Part shown: positions 7,758-14,910 of the stretch, in pieces
Numbering within the stretch: the stretch's first letter is position 1
Layout: each line of letters begins with the position of its first letter
Assembly (NCBI GenBank): GCA_937897535.1
Contig: CALCQB010000217.1
Location: 1 to 15,322 of the forward strand
Origin: an uncultured Novosphingobium sp.
GTDB taxonomy: Bacteria > Pseudomonadota > Alphaproteobacteria > Sphingomonadales > Sphingomonadaceae
DNA length: 15,322 nt
Direction of reading: 5' to 3'
Translations under genes and position numbers: made by a program
Notes under the pieces: model-generated
Told to the model about the DNA's origin: nothing
Database searches by the model: none
What the model saw: only the letters and a program-made list of their open reading frames with translations

Positions 7758-7906
7758 GCTGCCCACCTAGCACGCGACCGGTTAAGCGATTGCGCAGATC
7801 GGGCGGCGTTTCATCGGGGCACAGCCCGCCCGGCAAACCTAAAATTTCGTGCCGGCCGCCAAAACAGCATTTACATTGCAGTGCAGCATGGCTAGGGGCG
7901 CGTTCC

Positions 7907-7984
7907 ATGTCCAACCGGCCAGCCATTACCATTACCACCAAACCGACCGCTGTCGCGGGAACGGTTGTGGCGGTGCTCGGCTAA
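7907..7984 (+). CDS. Putative Thr/Ile-rich leader peptide of asd (25 aa)
   Basis: A 25-codon frame runs from ATG 7907 to TAA 7982-7984, with AGGGG (7894-7898) eight bases upstream as Shine-Dalgarno. The peptide starts MSNRPA and continues ITITTKPT, then a Val/Ala-rich end; it has five Thr, two Ile, one Lys and four Val. The core ATT ACC ATT ACC ACC (codons 7-11) closely resembles the regulatory run in enterobacterial thrL. ATT is a minority Ile codon in this window. The frame is followed by hairpin-forming sequence and then, 94 bp on, by asd, which makes the common precursor of Thr, Ile, Met and Lys. Family knowledge: such leader peptides stall ribosomes when the charged tRNA is scarce. Inference: this is a Thr- (and perhaps Ile-) sensing attenuator. 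It is too short for coding statistics, and chance cannot be excluded. Confidence 0.6.
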   Translation: MSNRPAITITTKPTAVAGTVVAVLG

Positions 7985-7999
7985 GGCACCCGGACAACC
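7963..7999 (+). promoter_or_regulatory. Possible alternative (anti-terminator-like) hairpin of the asd leader
   Basis: GGTTGT (7963-7968) can pair with ACAACC (7994-7999), and the inner GGTGC (7972-7976) with GCACC (7986-7990). This gives 11 bp interrupted by a symmetric 3x3 internal loop and capped by TCGGCTAAG, which includes the leader stop codon. Its 3' arm shares 7998-7999 with an alternative CCCGCC arm (7998-8003) of the next hairpin, so a ribosome on the leader frame could influence the fold. Pairing was found by eye; no energy calculation was made. Confidence 0.4.
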
Positions 8000-8000
8000 C

Positions 8001-8029
8001 GCCCCGCACGAGCAGGCGGGGCCCCCTTT
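8001..8029 (+). terminator. Terminator-like hairpin in the asd leader (weak T-tract)
   Basis: GCCCCGC (8001-8007) pairs perfectly with GCGGGGC (8016-8022) around ACGAGCAG. CCCGCC (7998-8003) with GGCGGG (8015-8020) is an overlapping alternative. The stem is followed by CCCCTTT (8023-8029) and not by a real T-run, so intrinsic termination would be inefficient. Position between the leader peptide and asd (57 bp to the start codon) is as expected for an attenuator. Rho-dependent or translational control are alternatives. Confidence 0.4.
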
Positions 8030-8078
8030 CCAGGACCAGCGAACCCGCCCTGCTCTCCAAAATCGAAGGAGTAGCATC

Positions 8079-9107
8079 ATGGTTCATCGTTTCGCCCCCG
8101 GGCAGCAACTCAATGTCGGCGTGGTCGGCGCGACCGGCGTGGTCGGATCGGCCATGCTGGCGATCCTGAAGGAACGGAACTTTCCGATCGGCAAGCTGCG
8201 GCTGTTCGCCTCGGCCCGCTCGGCCGGCAAGGTGCTCGACGGGGTGACGATCGAGGATGCCGCGACGGCCGATTTTGCCGGACTCGACGTGGTGCTGTTC
8301 AGCGCCGGTGGTTCGACCTCGAAGGCGCTCGCCCCCAAGGCCGCCGCTGCCGGGGCGGTGGTGATCGACAACAGCTCGGCCTGGCGTTCGGACCCGCAGG
8401 TTCCGCTGGTGGTCGCCGAGGTCAACGCCGATGCCATGGCCAATCTGCCCCGCGGGATCGTCGCCAACCCCAACTGCACCACCATGGCGGCAATGCCGGT
8501 GCTCAAGCCGCTGCACGACGAGGCCGGGCTCAAGCGGCTGGTGGTTTCGACCTATCAGGCGGTCTCGGGCGGCGGGCAGGAAGGGATCGACGTACTCGCC
8601 CGGCAGCTCGATCATGTTGGCGACAAGGCCCGCGAACTGGCCGCTGGCGGGCATGATCACCTGCTGCCCGCCGCCGAAAAGTGGGCGGTGCCGATCGCCC
8701 ATAACGTGGTCCCGCTCAACTATGTGCTGGGCGAGGACGGCTATACTGAGGAGGAACTCAAGCTGCGCGACGAGAGTCGCAAGATCCTCGGCATCCCCGA
8801 TCTGCCGGTTTCGGGCACCTGCGTGCGGGTCCCGGTGTTCACCGGCCATGCGCTGTCGATCAATGCCGAATTCGAACGCCCGATCAGCGCCGCGCGCGCG
8901 CTGGAACTGCTCGGGCAAGCCCCCGGCGTGGTGGTGACCGAGGTCCCCAATCCGCTCGATGCGACCGGCCAGGACCCGGTGTTCGTCGGCCGGGTCCGCC
9001 CTGATCCGACAGTCGCGCATGGCCTCGCGCTGTTCGTGGTCGGCGACAACCTGCGCAAGGGCGCGGCGCTCAACGCGGTGCAGATCGCCGAGGCGTTGAT
9101 CGGCTGA
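8079..9107 (+). CDS. asd: Aspartate-semialdehyde dehydrogenase
   Basis: This enzyme reduces beta-aspartyl phosphate to aspartate-4-semialdehyde with NADPH, the branch-point step toward lysine/diaminopimelate, threonine, isoleucine and methionine. The 342-aa product has the NADPH-binding loop GVVGATGVVGSAM (residues 14-26), the phosphate-region block DNSSAWR, the catalytic cysteine C133 in NPNCTT, the block STYQAVSGGGQEG, and the acid/base histidine H257 in RVPVFTGHA. Length and motifs match the bacterial family. The start ATG 8079 has AAGGAG (8066-8071) seven bases upstream. The 321-bp upstream region contains a putative Thr/Ile-rich leader peptide and hairpins, which suggests attenuation control. 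No terminator is seen downstream, so readthrough into the small membrane protein gene 45 bp later is possible. Confidence 0.97.
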   Translation: MVHRFAPGQQLNVGVVGATGVVGSAMLAILKERNFPIGKLRLFASARSAGKVLDGVTIEDAATADFAGLDVVLFSAGGSTSKALAPKAAAAGAVVIDNSSAWRSDPQVPLVVAEVNADAMANLPRGIVANPNCTTMAAMPVLKPLHDEAGLKRLVVSTYQAVSGGGQEGIDVLARQLDHVGDKARELAAGGHDHLLPAAEKWAVPIAHNVVPLNYVLGEDGYTEEELKLRDESRKILGIPDLPVSGTCVRVPVFTGHALSINAEFERPISAARALELLGQAPGVVVTEVPNPLDATGQDPVFVGRVRPDPTVAHGLALFVVGDNLRKGAALNAVQIAEALIG

Positions 9108-9151
9108 GCCGAGTCGCGGGAACGAAACAATGCCCGGCTAGTTCTTCCGGC

Positions 9152-9376
9152 ATGACACGCAAAGCCATGCTGGGCCTGCCGGGCTACGCCGCCGCAATTG
9201 GTGTGGTGCTGCTGATTGCGATCGCAGGGGTGTGGACGACAGCCTACTACCGGCCGATCGGAATCATTCTGTTGATGGCCTGCGCAGTCGCGCTGGCGGG
9301 ACTGGGGCATCGCTGGCACCGCCAGGCCCAGCGCCAGCGCCGCCGCGCGGCCTCGGAAGAGCAGATTCAGATCTAG
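9152..9376 (+). CDS. Small two-helix membrane protein (74 aa), hypothetical
   Basis: A 74-codon frame runs from ATG 9152 to TAG 9374-9376. It encodes two hydrophobic segments (about residues 11-29 and 35-53) joined by a short AYYRP turn, then a strongly basic tail (HRWHRQAQRQRRR) and an acidic end. The positive tail predicts both termini in the cytoplasm. Codon use is like that of neighbouring genes and the frame fills the gap between asd and glnD almost exactly. The ribosome binding site is poor: no clear Shine-Dalgarno precedes the ATG, and ATGCCCGG (9130-9137) can pair imperfectly with CCGGCAT (9147-9153) over the start. It may be cotranscribed with asd. I recognise no family, and it could still be a spurious frame. 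Confidence 0.55.
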   Translation: MTRKAMLGLPGYAAAIGVVLLIAIAGVWTTAYYRPIGIILLMACAVALAGLGHRWHRQAQRQRRRAASEEQIQI

Positions 9377-9386
9377 CGCTGGTCGC

Positions 9387-12128
9387 TCAAGCCGCCGCCA
9401 CCGCGACACTCTCGTCCTCCGCCGCTTCGAGCAGCTTCTTCTCGACCGACTTGAGCCGCTGGACCGATTCGACCTTCTCGCCCAGCAGATCGGTGACGTA
9501 GAAGGTATCGACCGCCCGTTCGCCATAAGTGGCGATGTGGGCGGAATGGACCATCAGCTTGGCTTCGAACAGCGCCCGGGCAAGCCGGTTGAGCAGCGCC
9601 GGACGATCGCGGGCGTTGACCTCGATCACGGTGAACCGGTTCGAGGCGGCGCTGTCGAATTCGACCTGCGGACGGACATCGAAGGCATCGGCCCGCGGAC
9701 GGGCCAGTGGGCGGGCGGCGAGCTGGTTGACCAGCTTGATCCGGCCGCCGAGGGCATCGGCAATCATCGTCTTGATCCGGGCGAGCTGGCTGGATTCGGA
9801 AAACGGCCGGCCGAGCGGATCCTGGACCAGGAAATTGTCGACCGCCATGCCGTTGCGGGCGGTGTGGATCCGGGCGTCGATGATGTTCCCGCCGGCCAGG
9901 TGAATCCCGCCCGCGATCCGGTAGAACAGCCCCGGATGGTCGGCCGCGATCACCGTGACCAGCGTGGCTCCGCGCGCCGCGTAGTATTCGGTACTGACGT
10001 CGAGCGCCTTGCCCTTGGCCGCATCGAGCTGGAGCAAGTTGCTGGCGATCACGTCGTCGGGTTCGGCGATCCAGTAGGCGTCGTTGAATTGCTTGGCGTA
10101 CTTGTCGACCAGCTTGCCCTCGGTGCCCAGCCGCTCGGCCACGACCCCGCGTTTGGCCGCGATCCGCTCGGCCCGGCCGTGCTGGACATGGCCCAGCCGC
10201 AGCCGCTGTTCGGCCGCTTCGTAAAGCTCGTGAATCAGCTGGCGCTTCCAGCTGTTCCACACCCCCGGGCCGACCGCGCGGATATCGACGATGGTCAGCA
10301 TCGCCAGCAGCCGCAAGCGCTCGACCGACTGGACCTGCGCGACGAAGTCGGTGATCGTCTTCCAGTCGGCCAGATCGCGCTTGAACGCGACCGCGCTCAT
10401 CAGCAGATGCTGGCGAACCAGCCACGCGACCAGCTGGGTTTCCTCGTCGCTCATCCCCAGCCGCGGGCACAGCTTGAGCGCGACTTCGGCCCCCAGCACC
10501 GAATGATCGCCGCGGCGACCCTTGGCGATGTCATGCAGCAGGATCGCGGCATAGAGCGCGCGGCGACCCGCTACCTTGTGAATGATCGTGGTGGCCAGCG
10601 GATGATCGGCCTTTTGCTCACCCTTCTCGATCTGCGCCATCAGCCCGATCGCGCGGATGGTGTGCTCGTCGACGGTGTAATGGTGGTACATGTCGAACTG
10701 CATCTGCGCGTTGACCCGGCCGAAATCGGGCACGAACCGCCCGAACACCCCGGCCTCGTTGAACCAGCGCAGCGCGGTTTCGGGATCGTGGCGGCTGGTC
10801 AGCAGATCAAGGAACAGTGCGTTGGCGCGCGGATCGGTCCGGACGCTGTCGACCAGCCGGGCATCGCGCACCGCCAGCCGCATCGCATCGGGATGCAGCT
10901 CGAGGCTCTGGCTGTCGGCGACCACGAAGATCTCGATCAGCCGGGCCGGATCCTCGGCGAACCAGCTGTCGGTCGGCACATTGATCCGCCCGCCGAACAC
11001 CGGATAGCCTTTGACCATCCGCCGCCGCGCCCGGAACCCGGCGAGCAGCCCGCGCGGGGTCTTGCGGGCCGACTGTTCTTCCAGCTGGGCCAGGAACAGC
11101 CCGGTCAGATGGCCGACGCGCTTCGCCTGGAGGAAGAAGTACTGCATGAACCGCTCGACCGCGCTCTTGCCCGGGCGGTCGGCAAACTGCATCCGGGCCG
11201 CAACCTCGCGCTGCAGGTCGAAAGTCAGCCGGTCTTCGGCGCGCTTGGTGATGGTGTGGAGGTGGCAGCGGACCGCCCAGAAAAAGTCCTCGGCGCGGCG
11301 GAAGGCGCGGTACTCGGCCGGGCTCAGCAGCCCGACCCCGACCAGTTCGGAAACATCGCGGACATGGTGGAGGTACTTGCCGATCCAGTAGAGCGTGTGG
11401 AGATCGCGCAGCCCGCCCTTGCCCTCCTTGACGTTGGGTTCAACCACATAGCGGCTGTCGCCCAATCGCTTGTGCCGGTCGTTGCGCTCGGCCAGCTTTT
11501 CGGTGACGTACTGACGCTCGGTCCCGGCCACCACCTCGGCCCAGAACCGGCGCTGCGCTTCTTCGAACAGCGGCTGATCGCCCCAGACGTACCGCCCTTC
11601 GAGCATCGCGGTGCGGATCGTCAGGTCGCTGCGGCCCATCCGCACCGTCTCGTCGAGCGAGCGGCTGGAATGGCCGACCTTGAGACCCAGATCCCACAGG
11701 AAATAGAGCATCGCCTCGATCACCTGTTCGCACCACGGGGTCTGCTTGATCGGGGTGATGAAGGCGATGTCGACGTCGGAATGCGGCGCCATCTCGCCCC
11801 GGCCATAGCCGCCGACCGCCATGATCGTCAGCCGCTCGCCGGTTGAACGATTGTTCGACGGGTAGACATCGCCGACCACATGATCGTGAATCAGCCGAAC
11901 CAGCTGATCGACCAGAAAGGCTTGAGCCTCGGCGCTCATGTGCCCGGCCGAGGGGCGTTCGAGCAAGCGACGGTCGATTTCCGCGCGGCCTTGCGCCAGC
12001 GCCCCGCGAAGCAGTTCGACCACGCGGGTCCGGGCCTTGGCCGCGCCCTGCCGGTCAACCGCTTCGGCGATTTCAGCGGCCAGCGCGCGGCGATCTATCA
12101 CCGCACGCTGGTTGGCGACCTTGGTCAC
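9387..12128 (-). CDS. glnD: PII uridylyltransferase / uridylyl-removing enzyme GlnD
   Basis: GlnD senses glutamine and adds or removes UMP on PII proteins (GlnB/GlnK), thereby setting glutamine synthetase activity and nitrogen gene expression. From GTG 12128 the protein is 913 aa, the usual length. It shows the complete order of domains: a nucleotidyltransferase with GGYGRGE (106-112) and the metal-binding D118-V-D120; the block VEPNVKEGKGGLRDLHTLYW; an HD phosphohydrolase domain with HHYTVDEHT near 479 and H532-D533 (HDIAKGRRGDHS); and two C-terminal ACT domains at about 715-795 and 825-900. GTG 12128 overlaps the TGA of the upstream acyl-CoA synthetase gene by 4 bp (GTGA), suggesting translational coupling. 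An upstream in-frame GTG at 12155 would lengthen the protein by 9 residues and overlap more. It converges with the small membrane protein gene 10 bp away. Confidence 0.96.
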   Translation of the reverse strand: MTKVANQRAVIDRRALAAEIAEAVDRQGAAKARTRVVELLRGALAQGRAEIDRRLLERPSAGHMSAEAQAFLVDQLVRLIHDHVVGDVYPSNNRSTGERLTIMAVGGYGRGEMAPHSDVDIAFITPIKQTPWCEQVIEAMLYFLWDLGLKVGHSSRSLDETVRMGRSDLTIRTAMLEGRYVWGDQPLFEEAQRRFWAEVVAGTERQYVTEKLAERNDRHKRLGDSRYVVEPNVKEGKGGLRDLHTLYWIGKYLHHVRDVSELVGVGLLSPAEYRAFRRAEDFFWAVRCHLHTITKRAEDRLTFDLQREVAARMQFADRPGKSAVERFMQYFFLQAKRVGHLTGLFLAQLEEQSARKTPRGLLAGFRARRRMVKGYPVFGGRINVPTDSWFAEDPARLIEIFVVADSQSLELHPDAMRLAVRDARLVDSVRTDPRANALFLDLLTSRHDPETALRWFNEAGVFGRFVPDFGRVNAQMQFDMYHHYTVDEHTIRAIGLMAQIEKGEQKADHPLATTIIHKVAGRRALYAAILLHDIAKGRRGDHSVLGAEVALKLCPRLGMSDEETQLVAWLVRQHLLMSAVAFKRDLADWKTITDFVAQVQSVERLRLLAMLTIVDIRAVGPGVWNSWKRQLIHELYEAAEQRLRLGHVQHGRAERIAAKRGVVAERLGTEGKLVDKYAKQFNDAYWIAEPDDVIASNLLQLDAAKGKALDVSTEYYAARGATLVTVIAADHPGLFYRIAGGIHLAGGNIIDARIHTARNGMAVDNFLVQDPLGRPFSESSQLARIKTMIADALGGRIKLVNQLAARPLARPRADAFDVRPQVEFDSAASNRFTVIEVNARDRPALLNRLARALFEAKLMVHSAHIATYGERAVDTFYVTDLLGEKVESVQRLKSVEKKLLEAAEDESVAVAAA

Positions 12129-13837
12129 CGTGCCTGGTTCTGCTCTGCTTGCCACACCGGCAGGTAACGGGCTTTCAGTGCGCGCTTGTCAACCTTTTCG
12201 GTGCCGAGCCGGGGCAAGCTTTCCTTCACTTCCCACAACCGCACCGGCACCTTGAACGGGGCGATGTGCGCCTTGAGGAAGGTCTTGAGGTCTTCCTCGG
12301 ACAGGCTGCGGCCTTCCTCGACCAGATAGACCCCGGTCGGCAGCTCGCCGAATTTCTCGTCCGGCATGCCGAACACGCTGGCCTCGGCGACGTCGGGATG
12401 GGCGTAGATCGCCTCCTCGACCTCGATGCAGGTGATGTTCTCCCCGCCGCGGATGATGATGTCCTTCTTGCGATCGACGATGAACAGGTACGCGTCCTCA
12501 TCAAGGTAGCCGAGATCGCCGGTGCGGAACCAGCCGTCAGCGGTGACCGCCTCGGCCGTGGCCTGGGGGTTCTGCCAATAGCCGCCGAAGTTGACAATCG
12601 AGCGGAACGCCACTTCGCCGGTGGTGCCCGCTGGCAGAACTGCCCCAGCATCGTCAAGGATCCCGACCTCGACCAAGGGCTTGGTCGCGGTCCCGGTCGA
12701 TCCGGGCTTGGCCAGGTAGTTCTCGTTGAGGTTGCCGCACCCCGCTGCATTGGTTTCGGTCAGGCCATAGCCGAGCAGCGGAAAGGCATGCGGCAGCGCG
12801 TCCTTGATCCGGCGGACGTGGTCGACCGGGCGCGGCGCGCCGCCAGCCGCGAAGGCGGTGCAGCTCGACAGGTCATATTTGTCGCGGCTGGGATGCGTGG
12901 CAATCTCGAAGCTCATCAGCGGCACCCCGACAAAATAGGTGACCTTTTCACGCTCGATCAGCCGCATCGCTTCTTCGGCGTCCCACTTGGGCATCAGCAC
13001 CAGCTTGCGCCCGATCACGAACGACTGGAGGAACAGCGGCACTTCGCCGGTGACGTGGAACAGCGGTACGTTGACCAGGCTGCAGGGCTGGACGCTTGGC
13101 GCCTCGCCCTTCTCGGTCAGCATGGTCAGGATCGTCAGGGTCTGGGCAACGTAGGAGAACACTGCCTGGGTTACCGCGCGGTGATCGGACCAGGCCCCCT
13201 TGCACAGCCCGGTCGAACCCGAGGTGTAGAGGATCGTCGCGAGGTCATCGCCGGTCAATTCGGGCAGTGGCGTTTCAGCCCCGCCGCCACCGGCCAGCAG
13301 CGCGGCCAGTCCCTGCTCCCAGCCGCAGTCATGCTCGAACAGCACCACTTTGGTATCGAGCCCGAGTTCAGCGATCCGGGCAGCGCGCTGCTGGTCGGCC
13401 AGCACGATCCGGCATCCGGTCAGCTCAATCCCGCCGGCCATTTCCTCGCCGCTCCACCAACCGTTGAGCAGGCAGGCGCAGCCGCCAGCCATCAGCACCG
13501 CCATGTAGGCGACGATCCAGTTGGTCGAATTGCGCGCGGCGATCCCGATCCGGTCGCCCTTCTGGACTCCGTGCCCCGCGACCAGCCCGCCCGCCACGGC
13601 GCGCGCCGCGGCCCAGGTCTGGGCAAAGGTCAGGCGGATTTCGCCATCGACCAGAAACTCGGCCTCGCCGTGCTGGGCGCAGAACGTTTCGAACAGCACC
13701 GGCAGGGTCGGCGGCGCGTTCTTGAGCATTGGCAACTGGCGGCCAAAGCGTTCGAACGGAACGGTCTCCAGCATCTGCCCGGGGGCGGTCAGGCGGGCGA
13801 CAACATCATCCAGCGCGGTATCGAGTTCGCTGCGCAT
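12125..13837 (-). CDS. AMP-forming acyl-CoA synthetase (fatty-acid--CoA ligase family)
   Basis: This 570-aa adenylate-forming enzyme should activate a carboxylic acid, probably a fatty acid, to its acyl-CoA via an acyl-adenylate. Motifs in order: the P-loop YTSGSTGLCKG (204-214), the core motif GYGLTET (356-362), GWFRTGDLGYLDEDAY (435-450), DRKKDIIIRGGENI (455-468), and the C-terminal catalytic lysine in LPRLGTEKV (K548). In the P-loop a Cys replaces the common Pro (LCKG for xPKG), and the C-terminal motif reads TEK in place of TGK. Both are mild deviations that do not remove catalytic residues. ATG 13837 has AAGGA six bases upstream, whereas the longer frame to 13948 has an unconserved Arg/Gly-rich start. 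No signal peptide is seen. It is first in a coupled pair with glnD. Chain length and substrate cannot be told. Confidence 0.93.
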   Translation of the reverse strand: MRSELDTALDDVVARLTAPGQMLETVPFERFGRQLPMLKNAPPTLPVLFETFCAQHGEAEFLVDGEIRLTFAQTWAAARAVAGGLVAGHGVQKGDRIGIAARNSTNWIVAYMAVLMAGGCACLLNGWWSGEEMAGGIELTGCRIVLADQQRAARIAELGLDTKVVLFEHDCGWEQGLAALLAGGGGAETPLPELTGDDLATILYTSGSTGLCKGAWSDHRAVTQAVFSYVAQTLTILTMLTEKGEAPSVQPCSLVNVPLFHVTGEVPLFLQSFVIGRKLVLMPKWDAEEAMRLIEREKVTYFVGVPLMSFEIATHPSRDKYDLSSCTAFAAGGAPRPVDHVRRIKDALPHAFPLLGYGLTETNAAGCGNLNENYLAKPGSTGTATKPLVEVGILDDAGAVLPAGTTGEVAFRSIVNFGGYWQNPQATAEAVTADGWFRTGDLGYLDEDAYLFIVDRKKDIIIRGGENITCIEVEEAIYAHPDVAEASVFGMPDEKFGELPTGVYLVEEGRSLSEEDLKTFLKAHIAPFKVPVRLWEVKESLPRLGTEKVDKRALKARYLPVWQAEQNQAR

Positions 13838-13913
13838 GCGGCATCCTTCTTGTCTGGTTACCCCGGACCCGCCGCGCCCCTTTTTGCGGCTGCCCGGTTC
13901 CTCATCCCATATC

Positions 13914-13980
13914 GCCGGGTTTGTTTCCCGGCCGGCTCTGTGCCACAAGCGGCGGCGAGGACTGGACCAAGGGTCCGCCG
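13914..13980. repeat. Two inverted repeats upstream of lgt
   Basis: In the 179-bp gap between the divergent acyl-CoA synthetase and lgt genes there are two dyads. GCCGGG (13914-13919) pairs with CCCGGC (13926-13931) around TTGTTT. GCGGC (13951-13955) and GGACC (13963-13967) pair with GGTCC and GCCGC (13971-13980) around AAG, with a 7-nt bulge on the 5' side. Neither is followed by a T-run, so they are not obvious terminators. They may be operator or mRNA-leader structures; in GC-rich DNA short dyads also arise by chance. Confidence 0.35.
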
Positions 13981-14016
13981 CCCATCGGGCATGGAATCAT
14001 CTAAGGGGTTACGTAC

Positions 14017-14910
14017 TTGCTGTCACTATCGCTTGCACAGCTCGCCGCCGCTGGCAGCGCGCCGATCCGTTTCGAAGACCTTGGCCTGAGCCCCAACCTG
14101 TTCACGATCGGCAGCTTTTCGCTGCGCTGGTACAGCCTGGCCTATCTGGCCGGGATCCTGCTGGCTTACTGGCACACGTCAAAGGCCTGCAAGGCCCCCG
14201 GTGCGCCGATGGCCCAGCGCCATATCGACGATCTGTTCTTCTATTGCACGCTCGGGGTGATCCTGGGCGGACGGCTCGGCTATGCCACTTTCTACACCGG
14301 TGGCGAGACCGGCCTGCCCAGCCTGTGGGCGCACCCCAGTGAGCTGATCAAGCTGTGGAACGGGGGCATGAGCTTTCACGGCGGGCTGCTCGGGGTGGTG
14401 CTGGCGATCAGCTGGATCTGCTGGCGCAACAAGCTCTCGATCATCCGGGTGGCCGATTACGTCGCGGTTGCGGTGCCGTTCGGGATGCTGTTCGGGCGGC
14501 TGGCGAACTTCGTCAATGGCGAGTTGTGGGGCCGGGTCGCTGGCCCCGACGTGCCGTGGGGCATCGTCTTTCGCGGCGCGGGCGAACTGCCGCGCCACCC
14601 CAGTCAGCTTTACGAAGCGCTGATCGAAGGGCTGCTGCTGGCGCTGATCCTGGTCCCGCTGTTCTGGAAGACCCGCGCGCGCTGGCGGCCGGGCCTGCTG
14701 GTCGGCGTGTTCACCGTCGGGATCGGCATCGGCCGGTTCGTGGTCGAATACTTTCGGGAACCCGATGAACAGCTGCAGGAATTCGCCCGCCAGACCGGGC
14801 TGTCGATGGGCCAGTGGCTGACCATCCCGCTGATCGCGGTCGGACTGTTCTTCCTGATCCGCGCGCTGATCAAGCCCGAGCTCAATAGCGGAACCCCCAG
14901 CCCGCAATGA
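14017..14910 (+). CDS. lgt: Phosphatidylglycerol--prolipoprotein diacylglyceryl transferase
   Basis: Lgt is the inner-membrane enzyme that transfers diacylglycerol from phosphatidylglycerol to the lipobox cysteine of prolipoproteins, the first step of lipoprotein maturation. The 297-aa protein has several membrane helices and the family blocks: RWYSLAYLAGILLAYW near 37-52, GGMSFHGGLLG with H121, the Lgt signature GRLANFVNGELWGR (160-173) with R161, N164 and E169, HPSQLYEA (194-201), and the C-terminal GIGRFVVEYFREPD with R240 and E243. These match the residues known to be essential in the E. coli enzyme. The start is TTG 14017, supported by TAAGGGG (14002-14008) eight bases upstream and by the lack of a nearby in-frame ATG. 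The stop TGA 14908-14910 overlaps the next gene's ATG (ATGA). Confidence 0.97.
   Translation: MLSLSLAQLAAAGSAPIRFEDLGLSPNLFTIGSFSLRWYSLAYLAGILLAYWHTSKACKAPGAPMAQRHIDDLFFYCTLGVILGGRLGYATFYTGGETGLPSLWAHPSELIKLWNGGMSFHGGLLGVVLAISWICWRNKLSIIRVADYVAVAVPFGMLFGRLANFVNGELWGRVAGPDVPWGIVFRGAGELPRHPSQLYEALIEGLLLALILVPLFWKTRARWRPGLLVGVFTVGIGIGRFVVEYFREPDEQLQEFARQTGLSMGQWLTIPLIAVGLFFLIRALIKPELNSGTPSPQ

Larger units (their letters stand above)
7758..8078. other. Intergenic region holding the asd leader
   Basis: This 321-bp stretch separates the divergent methyltransferase gene and asd. The left half (7758-7906) has no reading frame of interest. It contains a small AT-richer patch around 7837-7877 (AAAATTT, then TTTACATT), where promoters would be expected; TACATT (7872-7877) is a possible weak -10, but no convincing -35 stands 16-18 bp upstream. 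The right half holds a Thr/Ile-rich short reading frame (7907-7984), hairpin potential and the asd ribosome binding site. Confidence 0.7.

Noticed and set aside
7801..7850. Promoter for the FkbM methyltransferase on the - strand (TTGCCG, 17 bp, TGAAAC)
   Set aside because: The -10 matches the consensus at only about three positions; too weak to list as a feature.
7849..8169. 106-codon frame overlapping the asd leader and asd start
   Set aside because: It overlaps asd out of frame, the product is His/Arg/Pro-rich without a domain, and the leader frame at 7907 explains the region better.
9537..11846. 769-codon open frame on the + strand
   Set aside because: It lies entirely antisense to glnD, whose domains are unmistakable. 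Long antisense frames are expected from the G/C-rich third positions, and the translation has no recognisable domain.
11843..14089. 748-codon open frame on the + strand
   Set aside because: It runs antisense to the acyl-CoA synthetase and part of glnD and then out of frame into lgt. Its composition is the typical Arg/Gly/Asp/Gln-rich shadow pattern.
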